Of a stretch of DNA of 64,000 nt, positions 34,827 to 43,107 are shown one piece after another. The DNA comes from Streptosporangium pseudovulgare. GTDB lineage: Bacteria > Actinomycetota > Actinomycetes > Streptosporangiales > Streptosporangiaceae. The notes beneath the pieces are model-generated. The model did no database searches. It worked only from the letters and a program-made list of their open reading frames with translations, and was not told the origin of the DNA. The stretch is from positions 1 through 64,000 of the forward strand of contig NZ_BMQJ01000010.1 of the NCBI RefSeq assembly GCF_014648055.1. Direction: 5' to 3'. Position numbers and translations under genes: made by a program. Position 1 is the stretch's first letter, and each line of letters begins with the position of its first letter.

Positions 34827-35608
34827 AGCGGGTCGTCGGCTACTTCTCGCTGCGCAGCCCCTACTCCTGGCTCGCCCGCCACGACCTGTTCTCGCGCTAC
34901 CCGGACGTGGCGGACGCCATGGAGTGGCGCCCGTTCTGGGAGCCGTCCGAGGCGTACGAGGCCCGCCTGCGGGAGGCGGGCGGGCGGTTCCCCTACACCC
35001 CCATGTCGAAGGAGAAGCACCTCTACGTCCTCCAGGACGTCCGCAGGCTCGCCACGGCGCGGGGCCTGACGGTGGCGTGGCCCGTCGACAGGAACCCGGT
35101 GTGGGAGGTCGCGCACCTGCCGTACTTCGCCGCCGCCGAGGCCGGTCTCGGCCGGCGGTACGTCGAGGCGGTCCAGCGGGCCCGGTGGCAGGGGGGACGG
35201 AACGTGTGTGACCCGGAGGTGATCGCGGAGATCGGCGCGGAGCTCGGCGTCGACACGACCGCCCCCGCGGAGGAGGCGGCCGTCGCGGCGCTGCTCGACG
35301 TCTACCGGGACGGCGTGTTCGGCGTGCCGTTCTTCATCCACGGGCGGGAGAAGTTCTGGGGCGTGGACCGCCTGGCGGCGTTCGCCGCCTCCGTCCGGGC
35401 GGAACGAGCGGATCGGTCGGACCTGGCCGACCGGACCGACCGGGCGGATCGAGTGAGCGGGGCGGATCAGGTGGATCGGACTGATCGAGCCGATCGGGCG
35501 AGCGGGGCTGATCGGGCCGATGGTCCCGATGAGGCCGCGGAGTCATGGCCCGACGTCTCCGCCGAGGTCCGCGGCAGTGACTTGGGTCACGCGGGCGGGT
35601 GCGGCTGA
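34823..35608 (+). CDS. DsbA-fold HCCA isomerase-like protein
   Basis: About 261 residues. The first 195 match the 2-hydroxychromene-2-carboxylate isomerase/kappa-GST branch of the DsbA fold: YFSLRSPYSWLA at the active-site position (Ser rather than CxxC) and GVFGVPFFIHGREKFWGVDRL. Such enzymes use a thiol cofactor to isomerise C=C bonds, so cis-trans isomerisation or thiol addition on the nascent chain is conceivable. The last 60 residues are a repetitive Asp/Arg/Ala tail (ADRTDRADRVSG-like) not belonging to the fold. Confidence 0.78.
   Translation: MKRVVGYFSLRSPYSWLARHDLFSRYPDVADAMEWRPFWEPSEAYEARLREAGGRFPYTPMSKEKHLYVLQDVRRLATARGLTVAWPVDRNPVWEVAHLPYFAAAEAGLGRRYVEAVQRARWQGGRNVCDPEVIAEIGAELGVDTTAPAEEAAVAALLDVYRDGVFGVPFFIHGREKFWGVDRLAAFAASVRAERADRSDLADRTDRADRVSGADQVDRTDRADRASGADRADGPDEAAESWPDVSAEVRGSDLGHAGGCG
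35401..35530 (+). repeat. Imperfect 9-15 bp repeats in the HCCA-isomerase 3' end
   Basis: GGATCGGTCGGACC-like units (CGGATC, GGACTGATCGAGCC) recur across 130 bases and encode the Asp/Arg-rich C-terminal tail. Confidence 0.75.
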
Positions 35609-35664
35609 CTTTCCGTTGTTACGCTGTCCGCGGCGGATATGGCTTGTTTCGCAGAAGGAATAAG

Positions 35665-36573
35665 ATGCCCAGAAAATCCAGCCTTGCCGTTCTTTCCGCA
35701 TCGGTGCTTCTCACGCCGGTCGCACCGTTCTTTGGCGCATTTCTGGCATATCGGATTTATCACCCACCGCGACGCAGGCACCACCGCTCACCCGCCGACT
35801 TCGCCCTCCCGAGCACGGAGGCCGTCATCCCGCTTCCGGATCGCCGGGGCTCGCTCCACCTGTGGGTGTGCGAAGGCGATCCGGAACGGGTCGTGATCGT
35901 CGGCCACGGCATCGGCCTGAGCAAGTCCGCCAGCCTGCCGCACGCGAAATTCCTCCACGACGCGGGATACACGGTCGTTCTCTTCGACCACCGCAACCAC
36001 GGCGGCAGCACCCAGGACCGGTCGGCTTTCGGGCTCAGCGCCCGTTTCACCTCGGACATCGCCGCGATCGCCGCGCACCTCCGCACCGACCCCATTCATC
36101 GTGACGCCCGGTTCGCGCTTTTCGGTTTTTCTTTCTCCACGTTTCCGGTGCTGTACGTCCCGATGCGCGGCGACACCCCCGTCACCGCGATCATCTGCGA
36201 CAGCGGTCCCGCCATCGACACCGGGCCGCTGTTCCGCAACTTCCTCGACACCGGCGCCATGCCGATCCCGGCGCCGTTCCTCGCCCGGCCCGCCAGATCC
36301 CTGGTCGGCCCCGTCTTCGCCGGCCTCGGCGCCGCCATGGTCCGCGCCGAATGGCCCCCGCCGGCCGAACGCTACGCCGACACGAAGCTGCTGTTCCTGG
36401 CGGGCGAAGAGGACGGCATCGTCCCCGCCGAGCACGTCGAGGCCCTCGCCCGCACCTACCCCCACGCGGAGTACCACGTGATCCCCGGCGCGCAGCACCT
36501 GCAGGGGGTCAAGGCCGCCCCGGAGGTCTACCGGGAGACGGTGCTGTCGTTCCTCAAGGGGGCGTTCGGCTGA
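35665..36573 (+). CDS. Alpha/beta hydrolase, FSFST subgroup (second copy), membrane-anchored
   Basis: A 302-residue paralogue of the protein at 25764-26696, sharing the HGxGxxxSA loop, HRNHGGSTQD, the elbow FGFSFSTFP and ICDSGP. The acid is in AGEEDGI and the His in GAQHLQG. The N-terminal 30 residues (LAVLSASVLLTPVAPFFGAFLAY) form one membrane helix, so it may act at the membrane. AAGGAA precedes the ATG. TGATG overlap with the SRPBCC gene. Confidence 0.8.
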   Translation: MPRKSSLAVLSASVLLTPVAPFFGAFLAYRIYHPPRRRHHRSPADFALPSTEAVIPLPDRRGSLHLWVCEGDPERVVIVGHGIGLSKSASLPHAKFLHDAGYTVVLFDHRNHGGSTQDRSAFGLSARFTSDIAAIAAHLRTDPIHRDARFALFGFSFSTFPVLYVPMRGDTPVTAIICDSGPAIDTGPLFRNFLDTGAMPIPAPFLARPARSLVGPVFAGLGAAMVRAEWPPPAERYADTKLLFLAGEEDGIVPAEHVEALARTYPHAEYHVIPGAQHLQGVKAAPEVYRETVLSFLKGAFG

Positions 36574-37112
36574 TGGCGCTGCCCACCCACTGGGGCGTCC
36601 GCCCCGAGGAGACCGCTCGCCGCTACCCCTGCGACGACTGCATCCCGGCCCCCGGCGGCACATGGTTCCGCGCGGTCTCGGTCCAGGCCCCGCCGGAGGC
36701 CGTCTACCGCTGGCTCTGCCAGATGCGCGTCGCCCCCTACAGCTACGACCTCCTGGACAACCTCGGCCGCAGGAGTCCCCGCGTCCTCACCCCGGGCGTG
36801 GAGGACCTGGCGGCCGGCCAGCGGGTCATGACCATCTTCGAGCTGGTCTCCTTCACCCCCGGCCGGGACATGACCCTGCGGATGCTCCCCGGACCCGGCC
36901 GCCGGCTCTTCGGCGACCTCGCCCTCACCTACGACGTCCGTACGGACGACTCCGGCGTCACCCGCCTGGTGGTCAAGGCCCTGCTCGGCGCCGAACGGGG
37001 GACGCTGAACGAGGCGCGCCGCCGCGCCCTGGCCTGGGGGGACCTGCTCATGATGCGCAAACAGCTCCTGACCTTCCGGACCCTGGCGGAACGGCACGCC
37101 GCCACCCGCTGA
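36573..37112 (+). CDS. SRPBCC/START-like protein
   Basis: A 179-residue protein with the SRPBCC pattern: TWFRAVSVQAPPEAVYRWLCQMRVAPYSYDLLDN, a strand series including TIFELVSFTPGRDMTLRML, and a long C-terminal helix (ARRRALAWGDLLMMRKQLLTF). SRPBCC proteins bind hydrophobic ligands and include polyketide cyclases/aromatases. A ligand-binding or late tailoring role is possible; no catalytic residue can be named. It ends the coupled operon. Confidence 0.72.
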   Translation: MALPTHWGVRPEETARRYPCDDCIPAPGGTWFRAVSVQAPPEAVYRWLCQMRVAPYSYDLLDNLGRRSPRVLTPGVEDLAAGQRVMTIFELVSFTPGRDMTLRMLPGPGRRLFGDLALTYDVRTDDSGVTRLVVKALLGAERGTLNEARRRALAWGDLLMMRKQLLTFRTLAERHAATR

Positions 37113-37240
37113 GCCCGCCGAGCCCATCGGGTCCTGAACTCGCCGGGCCCGCGGAGCCCACCCGGTCCGGAGCCCGCCGAGCCCGCGAGGTTCACCGGGT
37201 CCGCGGGGCTTGTGGAGCCCACCGAGTCCGCGGTGGCAGC
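37113..37240 (+). repeat. Repetitive spacer after the operon
   Basis: Imperfect GAGCCCGCCGAGCCC/CGGGTCC units fill the gap between the SRPBCC gene and the acyl-CoA dehydrogenase. No gene or clear terminator is visible in it. Confidence 0.6.
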
Positions 37241-37291
37241 TAGCTGACATCTCCGCCTCGGGGGCGTGCCCGGTCCCTAAGATCCGGATTT

Positions 37292-39178
37292 ATGACCCAC
37301 TACAGGGCAAATCTCCGCGATCTCGAATTCGTTCTCTTCGAGATGTTCGGCGCCAGGACACCCGGCTCCGAGGTGCCCGGCGAGGCGTCGCCGTTCGGCG
37401 CCGGCCCGTTCTCCGACGTGGACGCCGACACGGCGCGGCACATCCTGACCGAGGTGGCCCGCCTGGCGGAGAACGAGGTGGCGGCCTCCTTCACCGACGC
37501 CGACCGCGAACCGCCGGTCTACCACCCGGAGACGCGCGAGGTCACCGTACCGAAGGCGTTCGCCGAGTCGTTCCGGGCCTACCGCGACGCGCAGTGGTGG
37601 CGGCTCGGCCTCCCCCCGGAACTCGGCGGCACCCCCGCGCCGCCCCGTCTCCTGTGGGCCGTCGCCGAACTCGTCCTCGGCGCCAACCCCGCGGTCTTCC
37701 TCTACGCCGCCGCCACGAACTTCGCCCGGCTCATCCAGGAACGGGGAACGCCCGAGCAGCGGAAGATCGCCCGGCTCCTGGTGGACAGGCAGTGGGGCGC
37801 CACGATGGTCCTCACCGAGCCGGACGCCGGCTCCGACGTCGGTGCCGGCCGTACCAGGGCCGCACGGCAGGACGACGGCACCTGGCACATCGAGGGCGTC
37901 AAGCGGTTCATCACCGGCGGCGAGCACGACCTCGCCGACAACATCGTGCACTTCGTCCTCGCCCGCCCGGAGGGAGCCCGCCCCGGCACCAAGGGGCTGT
38001 CGCTGTTCCTCGTCCCCAAGTACCACTTCGACTGGGACACCGGCGAACTCGGCGCCCGCAACGGCGTCCACGCCACCTCCGTCGAGCACAAGATGGGCCT
38101 CAAGGCGTCCACCACCTGCGAGCTGGTGTTCGGCGCCGAACGGCCCGCGGTCGGCTGGCTCCTCGGCGAGGTCCACGACGGCATCGCGCAGATGTTCCTC
38201 ATCATCGAGAACGCCCGCATGACCGTCGGCACCAAGGCGATCGCCACCCTGTCCACCGGCTACCGCACCGCGCTGGAGTTCGCCCGGATCCGCGTCCAGG
38301 GGGCCGACATCACCCGGATGACGGACAAGACCGCCCCTCGTGTCACGATCCTGCACCACCCCGAGGTCCGCCGCAGCCTCCTCACCCAGAAGGCGTACGC
38401 CGAGGGCCTGCGCGCCCTCGTCGCCCTCGCCGCGACCTGCCAGGAACGGGTCGCCCTCGCCGCGGCGGCCGGGACGACGGACGAGGCCGCCGCCGCGCGC
38501 AACGACCTGCTGCTCCCGGTCATCAAGGGCTACGGCGCCGAACGCTCCTCCGAGCAGCTCATGCACGCCCTGCAGATCCTCGGCGGCTCCGGATACCTCC
38601 AGGACCACCCGCTGGAGCAGTACGTGCGCGACGCCCGCATCGACAGCCTGTACGAGGGCACCACCGCCATCCAGTCGATGGACCTGTTCTTCCGCAAGAT
38701 CGTCCGCGACCAGGGGGCCGCGTTCCACTCCCTCTGCGAGGAGGTGGCCCGGTTCGCCGCCGACCGTGACTCCGGACACGCCGCGGGGGAGGGGCCCGGG
38801 CGTGCCGCGGGGGAGGGGCACGAACGTGCCCTGCTCGCCAAGGCACTGGAGGAGCTACGAGCCCTGCTCGGCCTGATGGTCGGCCATCTCACCGAGACCC
38901 CCGGCCGTCCGGAGGCGATGTACCTCGTCGGAGAGAACACCACCCGCTTCCTGCACGCCTTCGGCGACGTCCTGGTCGCCTGGCTCCTCCTGCGGCAGGC
39001 GGAGGTCGCCACCGCCGCCCTGCCCGCCGCCCGCACCGAGGACAGGCCCTTCTACGAGGGGAAGGTCGCGACCGCCCGTTGGTTCGCCCGCACCGTCCTG
39101 CCGAACGTCACCGCCCAGCTCACCGCCGCCTCGGCCACCGACGACCTCCTGATGTCGGTGCCCGAGGCGGGCTTCTGA
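37292..39178 (+). CDS. Large acyl-CoA dehydrogenase (FadE5/DmdC-like length)
   Basis: A 628-residue acyl-CoA dehydrogenase, about 240 residues longer than classic ACADs and close in length to the FadE5/DmdC group, which has an extra C-terminal helical domain. Flavin/substrate segments are MVLTEPDAGSDVGA, FITGGEHDLADNIVHFVLA, and LQILGGSGYLQDHPLEQY. It would introduce or act on an alpha-beta double bond of an acyl-CoA, as a tailoring step or in precursor supply. No ribosome site precedes the ATG; TAAGAT at 37278-37283 suggests a leaderless transcript. Confidence 0.9.
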   Translation: MTHYRANLRDLEFVLFEMFGARTPGSEVPGEASPFGAGPFSDVDADTARHILTEVARLAENEVAASFTDADREPPVYHPETREVTVPKAFAESFRAYRDAQWWRLGLPPELGGTPAPPRLLWAVAELVLGANPAVFLYAAATNFARLIQERGTPEQRKIARLLVDRQWGATMVLTEPDAGSDVGAGRTRAARQDDGTWHIEGVKRFITGGEHDLADNIVHFVLARPEGARPGTKGLSLFLVPKYHFDWDTGELGARNGVHATSVEHKMGLKASTTCELVFGAERPAVGWLLGEVHDGIAQMFLIIENARMTVGTKAIATLSTGYRTALEFARIRVQGADITRMTDKTAPRVTILHHPEVRRSLLTQKAYAEGLRALVALAATCQERVALAAAAGTTDEAAAARNDLLLPVIKGYGAERSSEQLMHALQILGGSGYLQDHPLEQYVRDARIDSLYEGTTAIQSMDLFFRKIVRDQGAAFHSLCEEVARFAADRDSGHAAGEGPGRAAGEGHERALLAKALEELRALLGLMVGHLTETPGRPEAMYLVGENTTRFLHAFGDVLVAWLLLRQAEVATAALPAARTEDRPFYEGKVATARWFARTVLPNVTAQLTAASATDDLLMSVPEAGF

Positions 39179-39274
39179 AGCGACGCCGACGCCCGGGGCG
39201 GGTCTCCGGAGCGATGCCGGTCCCAGAAGCGGGCTTCCGGGGTGATGCCGGCGTCTGAGGCGGGTTTCCCGAGG
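39161..39274 (+). repeat. 31-bp tandem repeats extending a gene 3' end
   Basis: Units of 31 bp start at 39161, 39192, 39223 and (partial) 39254: each has a CCCGAGGCGGGCTTCTGAAG-like core. The first unit contains the acyl-CoA dehydrogenase stop; the copies fill the whole 96-base gap to the convergent aldo/keto reductase. Confidence 0.88.
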
Positions 39275-40273
<999 letters not shown>

Positions 40274-40593
40274 GATGAAACCTCCCGTAATTCCCCTACG
40301 CCAGCCAGCCTACGACCGGCGCTCCGGACGGAGATCACGGGGGAGAACGACGACTCACCCTACGGCCGTTGCCGTATCCAGAAAGTCACGGGTGGAACGG
40401 ATGAAGATCGCCGATGTCCGAAAAGCGATCGGTGGCGCTGCCGGACGGCCCGGACGGCTGACCGAAACACTTCTGTTCCTGACTGAGTCACCGATGGACG
40501 GGGTGCGCCGTATCACGTTGAACCGGCATTGACTACCCACACGTAGGGGCGGCGACCGGAAACGGTGTCGGGGCCTGCCACTCGTCGGGGCTG
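40274..40593. other. Gap at the left edge of the accessory stretch
   Basis: 320 bases between two minus-strand genes. It must hold the aldo/keto reductase promoter. I see no gene or hairpin that I can support. Confidence 0.4.
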
Positions 40594-41193
40594 TCAGGTG
40601 CCCTGGTCCCCGCTCAGGAGACGCGTCATCCACTCCAGGGAGCCGGTGTTGAGCGCTTCGTCCGCGAGGCGCTTGGCGGACGCGGTCTTGAGCGCGGCAA
40701 GGGAGCTGTCAATCCATGGTTGGACGTTCTGATGTCCCTGTTCGCGGTACTCGACGGCCTGGATCAGACACTCCAGCTTGTCGGCGTCTCGGGCACAGAC
40801 GGCCTCCAGGCTCGTCTTCTCCTCGTACTCGCCGACAGCGCCATTGATCATCTGTGCGACGGTTTCAGGGATGCCGTGTACCTGGTCAGCGGTGACCTCC
40901 TCGTTCGGCGCGGCCTTCAGGTAGCGCTTGCCGATGTAGGGGATGTCGGTGACGCGGGTCTCCTGGGTGTCGTGGAACAGGCTCATGAATGCCGCGCGTT
41001 CCGGGTTGCCGCCTTCCATCGCGGTGATCACGCTGGCGATGATCGCGGTGCGGAAGGAGTGGTCGGCGATGCTCTCTGGATCCCGTACCCCTGCGACCAG
41101 CCACCCCGTGCGCTTGTACCGCTTGAGCAGGCCGATCTCATACAGCAGATCGGTCACCTTGGCCAGTTCCCCTGCCATGCCGTCCCCTTTCAT
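40594..41193 (-). CDS. HD-domain phosphohydrolase (YfbR-like)
   Basis: A 199-residue HD protein: ADHSFRTAIIA supplies the first His, FHDTQETRVTDIPY the HD pair, and DADKLECLIQA the last Asp, as in YfbR-type 5'-deoxynucleotidases and other metal-dependent HD phosphohydrolases. The start ATG at 41193 overlaps the preceding stop (ATGA); an ATG five codons later has a better AAAGGGGA ribosome site and may be the real start. Substrate is not determinable. Confidence 0.82.
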   Translation of the reverse strand: MKGDGMAGELAKVTDLLYEIGLLKRYKRTGWLVAGVRDPESIADHSFRTAIIASVITAMEGGNPERAAFMSLFHDTQETRVTDIPYIGKRYLKAAPNEEVTADQVHGIPETVAQMINGAVGEYEEKTSLEAVCARDADKLECLIQAVEYREQGHQNVQPWIDSSLAALKTASAKRLADEALNTGSLEWMTRLLSGDQGT

Positions 41194-41450
41194 CCTCGGT
41201 GGATCATGCGCAGAGCGTAGATGATCGCTTCAAGTTCTCGCTGGGACTGCGGCGATACGGTCGCCTCCTCCAAGACGCGAGTGGCCGCCTCTTTGAGGTC
41301 GTCGGCGGTGCGCGGATCCAGCGTCGAAGGGCGCAGCATGACCAGTGCCCACAGTGTGTGAGCGACTACGTCGGCGTAGGGATTGGTGGAGTACAGCTTG
41401 CCGGTCAGGTGCCGTAACAGTTCGGTCCCATGCCAGGTATCCGGCTTCAC
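41190..41450 (-). CDS. Small hypothetical protein
   Basis: An 86-residue helical protein (LRHLTGKLYSTNPYADVVAHTLWALVMLRP; DDLKEAATRVLEEATVSPQSQRELEAIIYALRMI). I recognise no family. Its stop overlaps the HD-domain gene, so the two are probably co-translated and may act together. No ribosome site is obvious at the ATG. Confidence 0.55.
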   Translation of the reverse strand: MKPDTWHGTELLRHLTGKLYSTNPYADVVAHTLWALVMLRPSTLDPRTADDLKEAATRVLEEATVSPQSQRELEAIIYALRMIHRG

Positions 41451-41598
41451 TTCGAGTCAACCTAGGTGGGGTTCCTGCGTAGGTTGCTCCTGTTCAGGTG
41501 CGCATTGGGCGGCCAGGTATTCCGGTGGCACCCCACGAACGGGCGTATTCACCGCGATTTGCGGCTCGCCCCGGCGGGTGTGGCCCGTCCGTATCGGG

Positions 41599-41946
41599 CT
41601 ACGTCGTCGCGGCTTCGGCGGCAGGGCCTTCTGTCTCGGGGTGGGGTGGTGTGGGGCAGCCGGTGACGATGACCTCGCCGGTGCGCTGATCGCTGGTCAC
41701 GGTGTAGCCGGCCTGGGTCAGCAGTGCCTGCAGCGCCAGATGCACCGCCCCATGAACCTGTCGGTAGCCGTGGAGCTGGCTTAGATCGGCGGCGCTGACC
41801 CACGCGACCACCACGCCCCGGCCGGGGTCGTGGTGGACGGCCACGCCGCCGTCGATGGCCAGCTTGGCGGGTTCGACGATGTACCCGGCATGGCTGAGCT
41901 GCCGCCGGACCGCGTCGACCAGCGTGCCGGCCTCAGAACCTGACAT
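41599..41946 (-). CDS. Hypothetical protein
   Basis: A 115-residue protein of unknown family. It appears to contain two similar halves ending in VVVAWVSA and VIVTGCP strands, with QLSHAGYIVEP and LLTQAGYTVTS as matching elements, so it may be an internal duplication of a small alpha/beta unit. It lies 18 bases downstream of the response regulator and is likely in its operon. Confidence 0.5.
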   Translation of the reverse strand: MSGSEAGTLVDAVRRQLSHAGYIVEPAKLAIDGGVAVHHDPGRGVVVAWVSAADLSQLHGYRQVHGAVHLALQALLTQAGYTVTSDQRTGEVIVTGCPTPPHPETEGPAAEAATT

Positions 41947-41964
41947 CGTGGGGAATCTGGAAGG

Positions 41965-42420
41965 TCATGCGGCGCTCAGGCCGGGCAGGCGAGCGGTGCG
42001 GGTGAAGAACGCGCTGATGCTCTGGACCGCGGCGGTGAAGTCGGCGAAGTCCAGCGGCTTGGCAACGTAGGCGTTGGCGTGCAGCAGATAGGTGCTGGTG
42101 ATGTCCTCGGCCAGGGTGGAGGTGGTGAACACCACCACCGGGATCGACCGCAGGTGCTCGTCTGCCTTGATGTGCTGCAGCACGGCCCGCCCGTCAATGA
42201 GGGGCAGGTTCAGATCCAGCAGCACCAGATCGGGACGCGCGGCACCCTCGTGGGCACCGCGCTGGTAGAGCACATCGAGGGCTTGCTGGCCGTCGCTCAC
42301 CACCACCAGCTGCGGTGCCGGGTCGGTCGCCTGGTCGGCGAAGGCTTCGGCGATCAGCATCTGGTCGCCTGGGTCGTCTTCGATGACCAGGAGCATCAAA
42401 GGCTGCTGTGCCTGGCTCAT
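41965..42420 (-). CDS. Stand-alone response regulator receiver (Rcp1-like)
   Basis: A 151-residue CheY-like receiver without output domain. The acidic pocket is Glu14-Asp15-Asp16, the phosphoacceptor is Asp69 (LVLLDLNLP) and Lys follows in VAKPLDF. The longer loops (ERGAHEG region) and DLNLP motif are those of the Rcp1 subgroup that pairs with phytochrome or PAS-type kinases. No histidine kinase is nearby. Its ATG overlaps the winged-helix gene (ATGA). Confidence 0.9.
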   Translation of the reverse strand: MSQAQQPLMLLVIEDDPGDQMLIAEAFADQATDPAPQLVVVSDGQQALDVLYQRGAHEGAARPDLVLLDLNLPLIDGRAVLQHIKADEHLRSIPVVVFTTSTLAEDITSTYLLHANAYVAKPLDFADFTAAVQSISAFFTRTARLPGLSAA

Positions 42421-42770
42421 GGGCTCTCCTGACCTGTTGGTGACCGGGCCGCTGAGGCGCTGCTCTGGTCTTCTCCGGTGAAGACCGCCAGCAGAGCTTG
42501 GACGTTGTGGCCGGCGTCGGCGGGATGGCGGAAGGGCCGGTTGGGGTCGACGCTGTAGTGGTTGCGGCGCCCAACCCGGGTCCGGGTGAGGTAACCGGCG
42601 TGCTCCAGATCGTTGACGATCGCCTGAGCGGCGCGTTCGGTGATGGCGACCGTCGTGGCGATGTCACGCAGGCGGGAGTGAGGGTGCCGGGCGATCTCCA
42701 CCAGGACCCGGGCGTGGTTGGTCAGGAACGTCCAGTTCCTGTCATCTGCCGTGCTGCCATTCGACCCCAC
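42417..42770 (-). CDS. MarR/ArsR-like winged-helix regulator
   Basis: A 117-residue DNA-binding protein: NHARVLVEIARHPHSRLRDIATTVAITERAAQAIVNDLEHAGYLTRTRVGRRNHY forms a winged helix over residues 17-71, with a short tail. Similar to the small regulators that dominate actinomycete accessory regions. It is co-translated with the response regulator, which is an unusual pairing. Confidence 0.82.
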   Translation of the reverse strand: MGSNGSTADDRNWTFLTNHARVLVEIARHPHSRLRDIATTVAITERAAQAIVNDLEHAGYLTRTRVGRRNHYSVDPNRPFRHPADAGHNVQALLAVFTGEDQSSASAARSPTGQESP

Positions 42771-43107
42771 TCCCGGCCCCCTCCTTCACAGCATGGGCGT
42801 GGTCACACACGACCACGTATGACGAGCAATTACCGAATTGTATTTCATGATTTGTGCTCCGTCACTATTGGGGTGCCACCGTGCCCCAGGCACGACAAGC
42901 GCCGACGTCCCGGGCATCGTCTCCGCAGGGCTGCACGGCCCTCCCTGCTCGCTCGGCCCCGCTCGCACCAAGCACCGTGGCGCCGCCCTGGACCCGGTGA
43001 AGCGAAGGAATCACCCAGTGCCGCTTCGGCCCGACCGCCGACGATGACCAGCGATCAGCAGGTGTCCCGGCGCGGCCCGTTTCAGCCGTATTCCGGTGGC
43101 ACCCCTC
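42771..43107. other. Gap downstream of the IS110 element
   Basis: 337 bases with no supported gene. It contains the upstream region of the winged-helix gene and, at 43088-43105, one copy of an 18-bp direct repeat (GTATTCCGGTGGCACCCC) also present at 41517-41534. Confidence 0.5.

Noticed and set aside
34823..35608. Thioredoxin-like disulfide oxidoreductase
   Set aside because: The active-site position has SLRSPYS with no CxxC; the sequence fits the HCCA-isomerase branch.
17410..37112. Enediyne, polyyne or ladderane pathway
   Set aside because: No iterative type I PKSE, no fatty-acid desaturases and no radical SAM genes are present.
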